NCBI GenBank assembly: GCA_035628915.1 | Contig: DASPIW010000057.1 | Location: forward strand, 1-64,000 | Source: JARBUG01 sp035628915 | Lineage (GTDB): Bacteria > Bacillota > Sulfobacillia > Symbiobacteriales > Symbiobacteriaceae | Direction: 5' to 3' | DNA: 64,000 nucleotides | Part shown: positions 25,678 to 34,855 of the stretch, piece by piece | How the letters are laid out: every line of letters begins with the position of its first letter | Numbering within the stretch: position 1 is the stretch's first letter | Program-made: the position numbers and the translations under genes | The notes under the pieces: model-generated | Seen by the model: the letters and a program-made list of their open reading frames with translations, nothing else | Databases searched by the model: none | What the model was told of the DNA's origin: nothing

Positions 25678-26625
25678 TTATTGACCCTTGAAGACGAGGT
25701 TGTAAGGCCCACCCTGCAGGGGCTTTTCGAACCGCTGGCCGTTGACGACCAGGCTCACGCCCTCCATGTGTCCGATGCGAACTCGAATATCGGCGCCCTT
25801 AAGCTCCTTGGAGGCGGTCAGGGTGCCTTCTTCCTTCTTGCCGTCAACGGTAGCCTCGTACCAGACGCGGTTTCCGCCGATTTCGAGTTTCACCGTAATC
25901 TCCTTGGCCGGCACGGCGAAGACCACATCCGTCTGGTTGGCCTGCGACATGGTGACCTTGGGAGGGTCAGGCAGGGCGGGCGCTGGCGTCGGTTCGGGCT
26001 GGGTCGTCGCCACCGGTGGGGGCGCCGGCGGCTGCGGCTCGGGCTGCGGGGGCGTGGTCTGGGTAAAGATCAGCCAGCCCAGGTAAGCCACCGCACCGAT
26101 CAGGGCGAGGACCACGGCCGTCATGCCGAGCGTCCTCAAGCTGCCCGATTCCTTGCGCATGGGGCGCCGGGGCCGCGGCGCCCTCCGGACTTCCGGCCGG
26201 TCGGTCACCGGCCGTTCCACCGGGTAATCAGCTTCCTTCTCCGGTAGCCTGCCGGTCTCACGCAGCAGCGACTCAGCCGACCGGTAGCGGGCTTCTTCGC
26301 GCCTGGCTTCGCGCTCCTGAACGGTCGCCGGGTGAGCGGAGCCTCCCTGCCGCTGCGCCGATGCCGAAACGGGACCGTGGCTATCGACGGGGCGTTCCTT
26401 CGACCGCTTGTATTCCTCTACCAGGGCCGGCCCATCCAGCCCCAGGTAATTGCCGTATGTCCGCAGGAACCCCTTGAGATACGCATCGCCCGGCAAAACG
26501 GCTTCCTGGCCGCTCTCCAGAGCTTCCACGTATTTTCGCCGGATTTTGGTTTCTTCTTCAACGACTTCGAGGCTCAATCCCTTCGCTTCTCTGGCAGCAC
26601 GCAGACGGCGGCCGATTTCGTACAC
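25678..26625 (-). CDS. rodZ: RodZ-like cell-shape protein
   Basis: A 315-residue bitopic membrane protein. An N-terminal helix-turn-helix Xre-type domain (EIGRRLRAAREAKGLSLEVV, residues 3-75) is followed by a charged linker, one transmembrane helix (TAVVLALIGAVAYLGWLIF, ~170-188), a Pro-rich periplasmic linker and a C-terminal DUF4115 beta domain. RodZ links MreB filaments to the wall-elongation machinery. The GTG start follows GGAGGAGGTGCAGGG. It stands alone here; in Bacillus it lies near spoIIIE. Confidence 0.88.
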   Translation of the reverse strand: MYEIGRRLRAAREAKGLSLEVVEEETKIRRKYVEALESGQEAVLPGDAYLKGFLRTYGNYLGLDGPALVEEYKRSKERPVDSHGPVSASAQRQGGSAHPATVQEREARREEARYRSAESLLRETGRLPEKEADYPVERPVTDRPEVRRAPRPRRPMRKESGSLRTLGMTAVVLALIGAVAYLGWLIFTQTTPPQPEPQPPAPPPVATTQPEPTPAPALPDPPKVTMSQANQTDVVFAVPAKEITVKLEIGGNRVWYEATVDGKKEEGTLTASKELKGADIRVRIGHMEGVSLVVNGQRFEKPLQGGPYNLVFKGQ

Positions 26626-26832
26626 CCCTGCACCTCCTCCGTCGTCCCGTGGTCAGGACATGCCTTGCTGGAGCGAACGGCAAAGATATTGTAAAGTTCT
26701 CAGCGACTCCCATCTTCTACGTTGTGCAGACATATCCTTCTTGCCGTCGCACTGACTCCCCAAAAGTGTCTTTCACTCCCCGGAGGTACTGCCCAAGTGC
26801 AGTCCCCGCTAGGGCAAAGGGAGGATACAAAA

Positions 26833-26857
26833 GACCGGCAGCCCAGGGCTGCCGGTC
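26833..26857 (-). terminator. Terminator of asnS
   Basis: Perfect 11-bp stem GACCGGCAGCC with its complement, loop of three, then TTTTG on the minus strand. Confidence 0.92.
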
Positions 26858-26868
26858 CTATATCGCGG

Positions 26869-28182
26869 CTACGGGTGGAGGCGGTTGAGCAGGCGGGCGA
26901 AAGGAATGGTCTCACGAACGTGGTCGAGGCCGCAAATCCAGGCGACCGTCCGCTCCACCCCAATGCCGAAACCGGAGTGCGGCACCGTTCCGTACCGGCG
27001 CAGATCCATATACCAGCCGTACGCAACGGGATCGAGCTTGTTTTCCGCGTATCTCTGCTTCAAAAGCTCAGGGTCATGCATGCGCTGCGAGCCGCCGATG
27101 ATCTCCCCGTAACCCTCGGGCGCCAGCAGGTCGGCGCCGAGCACCACGTCGGGGTTGGCGGGATCGGGCTCCATATAGAACGCCTTGATCTTCGTCGGGA
27201 ACTTCTCGACGAAGACGGGCTTGTCAAACTGCTGGGTAATGGCCGTCTCGTGCGGGGCGCCGAAATCCTCGCCCCAGGGAATCGGCTCCCACTCGTCGCC
27301 CGGCTGGTGCACCTTCTGCAGCAGTTCCACAGCCTCGGTATAGGTGATCCGCGGGAACGGCGGCTTCACCTTTTCCAGATGCGACGTATCGCGGCCAATC
27401 GTCTTCAGGTCGGCAGCCCGTCGTTCCAGCACCCGCTGGACGATGTAGGAGACGAACTCCTCCTGGAACTTCATGTTGTCTTCGTGGGTATAGTAGGCCA
27501 TTTCCGGCTCGACCATCCAGAATTCGATCAGATGCCGGCGGGTCTTGGACTTCTCCGCCCGGAAGGTCGGCCCGAAAGAGTAGACCTTGCCAAACGCCAT
27601 GGCGGTGGCCTCGGCGTACAGCTGGCCCGACTGGCTCAAATAGGCAGGCTCGTCGTTGACGTACTTGGTCTCAAACAGGTTGGCACCGCCTTCGGCGGAC
27701 GTTCCCATCAAAATGGGCGGCTCGGTCAAAATGAAGCCACGGTCCTGCAGGAACGTGTGCATCGCCATGGTAATTTCGTTACGGATGCGCAGAATGGCCG
27801 TCTGGCGGGAGGAGCGGATCCACAAATGGCGGTTGTCCATCAAGAACTCCGTGCCATGTTCCTTCGGCGTGATGGGATACTCCTCAGCAATCTGTACGAT
27901 TTCGAGCTCCTTGACCCCAATTTCGTAGCCGCCGGGGGCCCGGTCATCCTTGCGGACGGTGCCCCGGATGATCAGAGAAGACTCCTGGGTCAGCTTCTTG
28001 CCCGCCTCAAAGACTTCCGCTGGCACATCCTTGATAAAGACGACCGCCTGGCAAATCCCCGAGCCGTCACGGAAAATGATGAACTGGATCTTCCCGGAAC
28101 TCCGACAGTTATAGACCCAACCCCGCAGTTCCACATCCTGTCCCTCGTGCCGTCCCAGCTCGCTGACATAAATCCAATCCAT
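26869..28182 (-). CDS. asnS: Asparaginyl-tRNA synthetase
   Basis: A 437-residue class IIb aminoacyl-tRNA synthetase that charges tRNA-Asn. An N-terminal OB-fold anticodon-binding domain ([20 protein letters not shown]) precedes the catalytic core with motif 2 ([20 protein letters not shown]) and motif 3 ([15 protein letters not shown]). The SKTRRHL form of motif 2 and the overall length fit AsnRS better than AspRS. ATG at 28182 follows GGAGGTTCGCAT. It has its own terminator and lies downstream of the degV unit. Confidence 0.95.
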   Translation of the reverse strand: MDWIYVSELGRHEGQDVELRGWVYNCRSSGKIQFIIFRDGSGICQAVVFIKDVPAEVFEAGKKLTQESSLIIRGTVRKDDRAPGGYEIGVKELEIVQIAEEYPITPKEHGTEFLMDNRHLWIRSSRQTAILRIRNEITMAMHTFLQDRGFILTEPPILMGTSAEGGANLFETKYVNDEPAYLSQSGQLYAEATAMAFGKVYSFGPTFRAEKSKTRRHLIEFWMVEPEMAYYTHEDNMKFQEEFVSYIVQRVLERRAADLKTIGRDTSHLEKVKPPFPRITYTEAVELLQKVHQPGDEWEPIPWGEDFGAPHETAITQQFDKPVFVEKFPTKIKAFYMEPDPANPDVVLGADLLAPEGYGEIIGGSQRMHDPELLKQRYAENKLDPVAYGWYMDLRRYGTVPHSGFGIGVERTVAWICGLDHVRETIPFARLLNRLHP

Positions 28183-28242
28183 ATGCGAACCTCCGGTCAT
28201 GTATTCCAGACCATTCTAGCATAGCATTTTTCGCAATGGAAA

Positions 28243-28265
28243 CCGGGCGGCAACTTTCCGCCCGG
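28243..28265 (-). terminator. Terminator of the degV-like gene
   Basis: Stem CCGGGCGG / CCGCCCGG, 7-base loop, followed by TTTCC on the minus strand, between the degV-like gene and asnS. Confidence 0.8.
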
Positions 28266-28275
28266 CTCATGCGTC

Positions 28276-29121
28276 TTATTGTTGATCGACCCGTAGTGTT
28301 ACGATGCCCAGGGCGCCGGGTCCCGCGTGGGTCGCCACCCCGGTGCCCGCGTCCGCGATGATCGACTCGATGCAGTTGAAGCGGCTGCGCACTTCATCGA
28401 GCAGCTGCCGGGCCTCCGCTTCGGCGTTGGTGTGCACCACCGCCAGGAAGACACGGGCCTGGCCCGCCCGCTCCAGGGCCATGCTCACCACGTGATCGAC
28501 GGCCCTGGACCAGCCCCGGACCCGGTCGACCACGTCTGCCACACCCTGCCCGATGTACAGAATCGGTTTGATGCCGAGCACGCCCGCCACCATCGCCTGC
28601 CCCAGGGAGACCCGACCGCTGAGGCGCAGCTGGGTCAGATCACGAATGGCGGCATGAATGTGCACGTGCGGCACCAGGCTCTCCACGTACGAAATGATCT
28701 CCCCCACGGCCCTGCCCATGGCAGCCGCCCGGGCTGCCGCAATGGTCAGCAGACCCAGGCCCAGCGTTGTCGTCTGCGAATCGATGATGTGGATATTCGA
28801 CTCCGGCAGCATCTTCGCGGCCATGCGGGCCACGTTGATGAGCGCCGACTTGGTCTCAAACAGATGGATCGATATGATGGCGGCCCCGTCCGCCGCAAGC
28901 TTGCGATAGGTCTCCAGAAACGTGCCCGGCGACGGGGTCGATGTGGTCGGCGGCTGTTCGGCGGCGCCGAGCCGCCCGTAAAACTCGGCGGCGGGGTTGA
29001 CACCGTCGATATACGTCTCCTGGCCGAAGTGGACGACTACCGGGACCACCGTAATGTGCAGTGAGCGGCAGATTTCGGCGGGGATGCTGGCGGTGCTGTC
29101 GGTGACGATTTTTACGTTCAG
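28276..29121 (-). CDS. DegV family fatty-acid-binding protein
   Basis: A 281-residue two-domain DegV protein. VKIVTDSTASIPAEI at the N-terminus and the central LLTIAAARAAAMG and TQLRLSGRVSLGQ segments are family marks. DegV/FakB proteins bind one fatty acid and can present it to the kinase FakA for use in lipid synthesis; no fakA is linked here. The start appears to be a CTG (29121), eight bases after AAGGAGG, because no ATG, GTG or TTG lies in range; an ATG at 29208 would add 29 unusual residues. Confidence 0.88.
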   Translation of the reverse strand: MNVKIVTDSTASIPAEICRSLHITVVPVVVHFGQETYIDGVNPAAEFYGRLGAAEQPPTTSTPSPGTFLETYRKLAADGAAIISIHLFETKSALINVARMAAKMLPESNIHIIDSQTTTLGLGLLTIAAARAAAMGRAVGEIISYVESLVPHVHIHAAIRDLTQLRLSGRVSLGQAMVAGVLGIKPILYIGQGVADVVDRVRGWSRAVDHVVSMALERAGQARVFLAVVHTNAEAEARQLLDEVRSRFNCIESIIADAGTGVATHAGPGALGIVTLRVDQQ

Positions 29122-29258
29122 AGGGAAGCCCTCCTTGTGGGAACATTGCCTGCGAATCAATTCGGCCCCGGCAGCGGGACCTCCTGCGTCCGGTGGCAGC
29201 GCTTCCATGTCCCTGCTACATGAAAATTCGCCTGTCGTGCTTCTGTCTGTATCTGTTG

Positions 29259-29264
29259 TATAAT
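29259..29264 (+). promoter_or_regulatory. -10 element upstream of the L,D-transpeptidase gene
   Basis: A perfect TATAAT lies 34 bases before the ATG at 29298. No good -35 hexamer is seen at 16-18 bases, so the promoter may need an activator or extra contacts. Confidence 0.45.
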
Positions 29265-29297
29265 GTGGATAAGCCAATCCGACGGGAGGGAAGCAGG

Positions 29298-30338
29298 ATG
29301 GCAGGCGTCACCACGAAATCCCGCCACACCAGAGACACAGCCGAGCGGCGCCGTAAGGATGCCCGCCGTAAGCTCTATGTACGCCGGCGGTTTACAGTAT
29401 TGGCTCTGCTGCTGGCATTGATTGTCGGTGCGTACTTCGGCATTGACTGGATCCTCTCGCGCTGGCTGGACAAAGCCGGAGACTCGCAGGGAAATCCCGA
29501 CTCCGCCGCCGTCCAGCTGGCTTTTACGCCGGACATACTGATGCCAGTCGACTTTGACGGCGACACCAAGCCGGACGCGCAGATCGCAGTGGGACCGACC
29601 AAGAACACCGTCCGGCAGATCGCCATGGTAACCGGTACAAAGGCGCCCCTTACGCAGATTGGTGAGATCTTTGAGGTGCCTGCCTTCCGGTTGGAGGTGC
29701 GCGATTTGCCTCGCGCCAAGGGCGTCCTGGTCTTGGACGGCCATCTGCCTACCACGGGCGAACCAAAGAAAGTGGAGGTGCCCGGCGGCGGCACCGCCAC
29801 TGAAGCAGCCGGTGGCGAGCCCGCGTACCGGGCCTGGCGCATGGATAAGACCAAGGGGCTCGTTTCTGACGACTACTATGCGCTCGCCGCACCGGTTAGC
29901 CCTACCGCCGACATTGTCGTGGACAAATGGCTGAATACGCTCTGGCTGTTTAAGGACGGTCAACTGGCGGCGACCTACCGGGTCGCCACAGGGCGGTTCC
30001 TCGACGGTCCTGCGCCGGCCGCGGTGAACCAGGCACAGAATTACGTGACGCCGCTGGGGAAGTTCACCATCACCAACCTCCAGGTCAACCCGCCCTACAA
30101 CAAGACGGGCATCAAGGGCGGCGATCCGAATAACCCGCTGGGCACCAGGTTCCTGGGTTACAGCGTTTATAACGGGGACAGCGCCAACGTGTGGGCCATC
30201 CACGGGACGAACGAGGAGCTGCAAATCGGCAAGTGGGTCTCCGACGGGTGCATCCGCCTGAAGAACCGGGACGTGGAGAAGCTGTACGAACAGGTCAGAA
30301 GCGGCATGACGCTCGAAGTTGTCAGTTCCAAACCGTAA
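29298..30338 (+). CDS. L,D-transpeptidase (YkuD domain)
   Basis: A 346-residue bitopic envelope enzyme. A basic cytoplasmic stretch and one transmembrane helix (LALLLALIVGAYFGIDW) lead to a ~150-residue extracellular region. The YkuD domain begins near DIVVDKWLNTLWLF and has the catalytic motif with His in WAIHGTNEE and Cys in SDGCIRLKN near residue 317. It forms 3-3 peptidoglycan crosslinks or attaches proteins to the wall. GGGAGGGAAGC precedes the chosen ATG. It is a single-gene unit with a terminator and is divergent from degV. Confidence 0.93.
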   Translation: MAGVTTKSRHTRDTAERRRKDARRKLYVRRRFTVLALLLALIVGAYFGIDWILSRWLDKAGDSQGNPDSAAVQLAFTPDILMPVDFDGDTKPDAQIAVGPTKNTVRQIAMVTGTKAPLTQIGEIFEVPAFRLEVRDLPRAKGVLVLDGHLPTTGEPKKVEVPGGGTATEAAGGEPAYRAWRMDKTKGLVSDDYYALAAPVSPTADIVVDKWLNTLWLFKDGQLAATYRVATGRFLDGPAPAAVNQAQNYVTPLGKFTITNLQVNPPYNKTGIKGGDPNNPLGTRFLGYSVYNGDSANVWAIHGTNEELQIGKWVSDGCIRLKNRDVEKLYEQVRSGMTLEVVSSKP

Positions 30339-30348
30339 GCATTTCCAA

Positions 30349-30374
30349 GGCCGGCCAGAGGATTCTGGCCGGCC
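30349..30374. terminator. Terminator between converging genes
   Basis: Perfect 10-bp stem GGCCGGCCAG / CTGGCCGGCC with a 6-base loop, lying between the ends of the L,D-transpeptidase gene (plus) and the GGDEF/HD-GYP gene (minus); it can serve both. Confidence 0.75.
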
Positions 30375-30380
30375 CTGTGT

Positions 30381-33140
30381 TTACGCCCGCAGAACGCAGC
30401 TGGCGGGTCTGAACGGATGACGCTCGCTCTGCGGCGCCGAGTTCACGAAGAATGCAGCCGGCTGCTTACCGACGACTCTGCGGAAAGCCGCGACCACCAA
30501 CGGGTCGAAGTGCTCGCCGCTGCAACGCTCCACTTCTTCGACGGCCCAGGAGAGCGGCTTGGCCTTGGAGTACGGCCGGTCTGAGAGCATGGAGTCTACC
30601 GCATCGGCCAGGGCGATAATGCGGGCGCCCATCGTGATCTGGTCCCCCGCGGCGCCCTCCGGGTATCCCTTTCCGTTGAACTCCTCATGGTGCTGTCCGA
30701 CGATGCGCGAGACCTTCTCCATGCCGGGCACCGCCCGCAGGATCTCCTCACCGATGCGTGTGTGCTCCATGATGATGTTCCATTCCTCATGGGTCGGCTT
30801 GGTCGGCTTGTGCAGAATCGCCTCCGGCACGCCGAATTTGCCCACATCGTGCAGGAGCGACGCCTGCCGGATGCACATCACCTCATCCTCGGGTATGCCC
30901 AGTTCGACAGCAATGGCCTGCGCGTAGCGCGCCACCTGATTGGAGTGGCCGTAGACGGAAGCATCACGCGCATCGATGATGGTCGATACCACCTGAATCA
31001 GCTGCTCCATAGAGCGCGTCTTCAACTGGTGGGCGGCCTCCAGCGCCTTTCGCCCCCGTTCGGCAGTCTCATAGGCCTCGCGCGAGCGGCGGATGTGCGT
31101 CTGGTATTCGCGCCGCACGATCAACAGAGGAATGGCGAAGACAGGGACCACGAACCAGCCCATGTAGAGGAACGCACTGCCCATCAATCCGCCCGAAACA
31201 GCCGTGAAGACGAAAGCCGGCGCAAGCCAGGCAAACCGTTCGCGCCAGAGCTGCCGCAGCGGCGCCCCCTGCCGGAGGCTGACCATGAGCGCGACCACAC
31301 CGACGTTGACCAGGAAGTACAGAGCGCCGCCCATCCCGACGGCGGCCGCAAACCAGTGGTCAAGGCCGGCCGAGCGGGTGCGAATCAGTGCAAACGGCCA
31401 GCTGCCCGCCACTGCCGCCATGATCATGACGGCAAGGTTAGATGCCAGCGTCCGCCACCGGGCGCCCCTGGCCTGCAGGGCGAAGGCGCAGAAATTGACG
31501 ATGTTGACGCTGATGGCGGCGTACATACCCAGCGTTGCCCCAGCCGCCATGGTAACGGCCACGCCCAGTGAAACGGTGGACCTGCGCTCACCGTCACCAA
31601 GCAAGTCGACCCGCCAGTACTCGGCGGCAAACCCCAGCCCGCAGAAGATCGAAAGCATCACCAGATTGGGCAGCGGCTGGCCCATGAGGAACGGGAGGAA
31701 CAGGGCGGCGGCGGCGAGCAACATGACCGCCGCATCGGGCAGCCACGGCCGGCACATGCCCGCCGGCTGTACCGGGGGCGCAGGCTCGGGCGGGGCGGGC
31801 GGCAGGTCGTCGGGCTCCGCTGCCGGCGCCTGGGCCGCCGCCACCTCAGCCGCTGCGGTCTCCGCCTTCACCGACCGCAGCGTCGGACGGGCGTGGGCTG
31901 CGGCATGCCCAGACGGCGCCGCCGTACGCTCCACCCACTCCTCTGCTGGCACCTCATCGGCCGTGTGCGTGCGGTTGCGCCCCTGGCGTTTGGCATAGTA
32001 CAGGGCACCGTCCGCGGCGGCGGTCAGTTGTGCGAGCGTGTCGCCGTGTTTGGGGAAGGCGGCGACACCGCCGCTGATGCTGCATGAAATATGCAGCCCA
32101 TCGCCGATGTCGAACGGGCAGCCGGCCACCGCTTCCCGGATGCGCTCTGCGAGGTAATGCGCTTCAATGGTTTCGGTACCGGGCAGTAGCAGCACAAACT
32201 CCTCGCCGCCGAAGCGGGCGGCAAAGTCCTGGTGGCGCAGGCTCTTGCGAATCCTCTGGGCCACCTCTGCGATAACGGCGTCACCGGCGAGGTGCCCGTA
32301 CGTGTTATTGATGTCGCGCAGGAAATCCAGATCGAAAAAGATCAGCGATATGGGCCGGCGCAGTACTCTGGCAGATGTCAGCTCGTGCTGGAACTGCTCC
32401 TCAAACCGGCGGGAGTTGTATAGCCCGGTCTTGCCGTCAATCTCAGCGAGGCGGATCAACTGGACTCCCCGGAGCATGTGGTAGGCAAACACCACCGGTG
32501 CGAGCACCAGGACCATCAGCCCGGGATGCGTCCGCCACAGAATTGCCGATATGGCCCCCAGGCCGATGATGAGCAGTTCGGGAAGCAGAATGTCGGTCTT
32601 CCACAGTTCAATGCTGAAAATCCGGACCCGCCGCGCCAGATGAATGACCACGGCGACCCACAATGTCTGGTACACGACGAAGAAGCCCATCACAACCAGC
32701 AGCACGGCAACATCCAGGAAGGAGAGCGATGTCGGGTGCGTCCAGGCACCGAGCAGCAGGTGGGCGCCCGCGCTGCCAATCAGCGCCTGGCCGGCGTTTG
32801 CCGCCGGAATGAGCAGCCAGTCCGGCTTGCGCTGGTGATACCTGCGGACCGTATAGGGGATCCAGATGAGCAGCGGCATGAGGGCCAGCCACCCGCCGCT
32901 GAGGAGGATGATGCCGGTGAACAGGAATGTATTAGCCACGACATAGGTGGCCACATTCGTTTGTGCCGACCGGATGGGATACAGGTGCGCCAGCCCGCCG
33001 CATATGGTCAACACCACAAAGGCCGGGACCTCCCGCAGGGGAAATCCGGCAGCGAGCGCAACCCACATGCCAATAAGCACCGCTACGGCGATAGTCACCT
33101 TCATGAATGCAGCCGCAGCGCGCGGGGTCTTCTGATTCAT
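30381..33140 (-). CDS. Membrane GGDEF and HD-GYP protein (c-di-GMP synthesis and breakdown)
   Basis: A 919-residue protein with two membrane modules. Residues ~10-225: first multi-helix module. Residues ~235-400: diguanylate cyclase domain with an active-type GGEEF (311-315) and an inhibitory RHQD site exactly five residues before it. After a Pro/Ala-rich linker, residues ~470-690 are a second multi-helix module resembling the first. Residues ~720-890 are an HD-GYP phosphodiesterase with HDVGK and HHEEFNGKGYPEG. Both catalytic sets look intact. The start has AGGAGG eight bases upstream; an earlier ATG overlaps the protease stop (TGATG). It is co-transcribed with the protease. Confidence 0.92.
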   Translation of the reverse strand: MNQKTPRAAAAFMKVTIAVAVLIGMWVALAAGFPLREVPAFVVLTICGGLAHLYPIRSAQTNVATYVVANTFLFTGIILLSGGWLALMPLLIWIPYTVRRYHQRKPDWLLIPAANAGQALIGSAGAHLLLGAWTHPTSLSFLDVAVLLVVMGFFVVYQTLWVAVVIHLARRVRIFSIELWKTDILLPELLIIGLGAISAILWRTHPGLMVLVLAPVVFAYHMLRGVQLIRLAEIDGKTGLYNSRRFEEQFQHELTSARVLRRPISLIFFDLDFLRDINNTYGHLAGDAVIAEVAQRIRKSLRHQDFAARFGGEEFVLLLPGTETIEAHYLAERIREAVAGCPFDIGDGLHISCSISGGVAAFPKHGDTLAQLTAAADGALYYAKRQGRNRTHTADEVPAEEWVERTAAPSGHAAAHARPTLRSVKAETAAAEVAAAQAPAAEPDDLPPAPPEPAPPVQPAGMCRPWLPDAAVMLLAAAALFLPFLMGQPLPNLVMLSIFCGLGFAAEYWRVDLLGDGERRSTVSLGVAVTMAAGATLGMYAAISVNIVNFCAFALQARGARWRTLASNLAVMIMAAVAGSWPFALIRTRSAGLDHWFAAAVGMGGALYFLVNVGVVALMVSLRQGAPLRQLWRERFAWLAPAFVFTAVSGGLMGSAFLYMGWFVVPVFAIPLLIVRREYQTHIRRSREAYETAERGRKALEAAHQLKTRSMEQLIQVVSTIIDARDASVYGHSNQVARYAQAIAVELGIPEDEVMCIRQASLLHDVGKFGVPEAILHKPTKPTHEEWNIIMEHTRIGEEILRAVPGMEKVSRIVGQHHEEFNGKGYPEGAAGDQITMGARIIALADAVDSMLSDRPYSKAKPLSWAVEEVERCSGEHFDPLVVAAFRRVVGKQPAAFFVNSAPQSERHPFRPASCVLRA

Positions 33141-33172
33141 CCCATCTTCCTCCTCATCTACGGGGCGCCTCA

Positions 33173-34603
33173 TCAGTCACCCAGGTGATCGGGTTGAATG
33201 TTAAGGTAGTAGACGTTGTCGTAGTATACGTTGTCGTAATATACCTGGGAGGATGCAGACCCGGAGCCCGGATCTGCAAACAGCGACGGTGTCAAGCCCT
33301 GGTTTGCGGCGGGCACTGCCGCCGGATTGGTCACTACTGTGAATATGGCGCTCATGGTGGGTACCGCCAGAACGCCCCGGTTGTGCTGCATGAAAAGGTG
33401 TTTTACTTGATCGGGACTAAGGGAGGGATGCCGGTGCAGCAACACGGCGGCTGCACCGCTGACGACCGGCGCCGCCATGGACGTGCCGCTCAGCCGGATA
33501 TACTGCCCGTCCACCAGGTGCGGGTACTGGGCGCCCAGATCGGAGCCCGGCGCCAGGGTCGAGAGGATTCGGTAGCCGGGAGCGAGGACCTCGGGTTTGG
33601 CAAAGCCGTCCTGCGTGGTCCCAGCGGCGCTCCATGAGATGAGCGAGTCATCGGCGGTCTCCTTGCTATTCTGGTCGTTGATGGCACCGACGGTAATGAC
33701 AAAGGGGTCGTTGGCAGGCGGATAGGTAGTGGCATTCGGCTCCTCTCCGAGGTTGCCGGCGCTGACCACCACTACGATACCGACAGCCCAAAGTCGCTCA
33801 ACGGCACCATCGAGGGGGCTGGACATATAGCTGGCCGGAATCGTGGACTGTAGACTAAGGTTTACCACTCGAATATTGAACTGGGCCCGGTTGTTGTAGA
33901 CCCATTCCAGCGCGTCGATAACCTTACTTTCCGTTGTGTTGCCTTGATCGTCCGTCACTCTGAGGTTATAGATGGTCGCTTGCGGCGCCATGCCGACGTG
34001 GAGCCCGTCCGGGTTGTTCCCGGCGATGATGCCGGCGACGTGGGTTCCGTGGCCATAGGCGTCCTGCGAGTCGCCCACGGACGGGAGCACGATGTTGACG
34101 GTATGGTTCTGCAGGTCGGGGTGGGCCGCCACGCCCGAGTCGATCACCGCCACGCCGACACCGCTGCCCAGGTGGCTATTCCAGAACTCCTGGATGTCAA
34201 GGCCGGCCTGGAAGTGTGCGGCTGTGGCGTTTTGGTCCAGATTTGCCCGCAAGGGGCTGTCCGGCGCCACATAGGCGACCCCCGGGTGGCGGGCCAGGGC
34301 GCTGAGCGCTTTGGCCGGGACTCGCATGCGCATCGCCTTAATGAACCCCCAGGATTTGAGGCGCTTTCCGCCGCTCGCCCGGATGATCTCATCTTCCTTG
34401 GCGCCGCGGCGCTTTGCGACAATCACCTCCACTACTTGCTCGGGGTCTTCCGCAGCCAGACGGGCCAAGTAGGAATGCAGGGGCCCCTCCCCTGCATCAG
34501 CGTGGACCGGAACGGGCGGGACCACCAGTGGGACCAGGACCGACAGCAGGATCAGCAGCAGTGCGATGATTCGCCTTCGGTTCAGGGCGAAATCCATGCT
34601 CAT
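33173..34603 (-). CDS. Secreted subtilisin-like serine protease (S8)
   Basis: A 476-residue preproprotease. Signal peptide about residues 1-35, an inhibitor-I9-like propeptide to ~120, then the S8 domain with Asp155 (VIDSG), His185 (HGTHVAG), oxyanion Asn284 (SAGN) and Ser375 (GTSMAAP). The C-terminal tail carries three tandem five-residue units (VYYDN, VYYDN, VYYLN; 454-468). A consensus promoter lies just upstream. The stop codon overlaps an ATG of the c-di-GMP enzyme gene. The start may be the ATG two codons later, which has better spacing from GGGGAG. Confidence 0.93.
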   Translation of the reverse strand: MSMDFALNRRRIIALLLILLSVLVPLVVPPVPVHADAGEGPLHSYLARLAAEDPEQVVEVIVAKRRGAKEDEIIRASGGKRLKSWGFIKAMRMRVPAKALSALARHPGVAYVAPDSPLRANLDQNATAAHFQAGLDIQEFWNSHLGSGVGVAVIDSGVAAHPDLQNHTVNIVLPSVGDSQDAYGHGTHVAGIIAGNNPDGLHVGMAPQATIYNLRVTDDQGNTTESKVIDALEWVYNNRAQFNIRVVNLSLQSTIPASYMSSPLDGAVERLWAVGIVVVVSAGNLGEEPNATTYPPANDPFVITVGAINDQNSKETADDSLISWSAAGTTQDGFAKPEVLAPGYRILSTLAPGSDLGAQYPHLVDGQYIRLSGTSMAAPVVSGAAAVLLHRHPSLSPDQVKHLFMQHNRGVLAVPTMSAIFTVVTNPAAVPAANQGLTPSLFADPGSGSASSQVYYDNVYYDNVYYLNIQPDHLGD

Positions 34604-34639
34604 CTCTCCCCACTACTCTCAGAATTCCCCCCTCATTCG

Positions 34640-34668
34640 ATCATATCTTCCAGTCCAATTATTGTCAA
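34640..34668 (-). promoter_or_regulatory. Consensus sigma-A promoter of the protease/c-di-GMP operon
   Basis: Minus-strand TTGACA (34663-34668), exactly 17 bases, then TATGAT (34640-34645). An inverted repeat CCTAAG / CTTAGG (34675-34693) sits just upstream of the -35 and may be a regulator site. Confidence 0.85.
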
Positions 34669-34823
34669 TACAGCCCTAAGTTTCTTCCTTAGGTTTTGTA
34701 TGGCGAGATTATCAGTTGTTTGAAATGTCTTTATGACGAATATTCGAGATCATGAAACTTTTTTACCGCGTACTCCGCGCCTCCACTGCAGAATCACCGC
34801 CCCCTTCCCAAAGCAAAACGAAA

Positions 34824-34849
34824 AGCGCCAAGGCGTTGCCCTCGGCGCT
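34824..34849 (-). terminator. Terminator of the acyl-CoA operon
   Basis: Imperfect stem AGCGCC / GGCGCT with an inner AGG/CCT pairing, followed by TTTCGTTTT on the minus strand, seven bases after the carboxyltransferase stop. Confidence 0.82.
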
Positions 34850-34855
34850 CTCGGT

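Noticed and set aside
25520..25692. A plus-strand small frame (LPYVLTQDMLAIFQQ and on) with AAGGAG before a CTG
   Set aside because: It runs through the 13-bp hairpin after rodZ and overlaps the rodZ end, has no normal start codon and no family I recognise; at best a remnant.
34675..34693. A terminator at the CCTAAG/CTTAGG repeat
   Set aside because: The stem is only six bases with no GC-rich core, and it lies upstream of a -35 box; more likely a protein site or chance.
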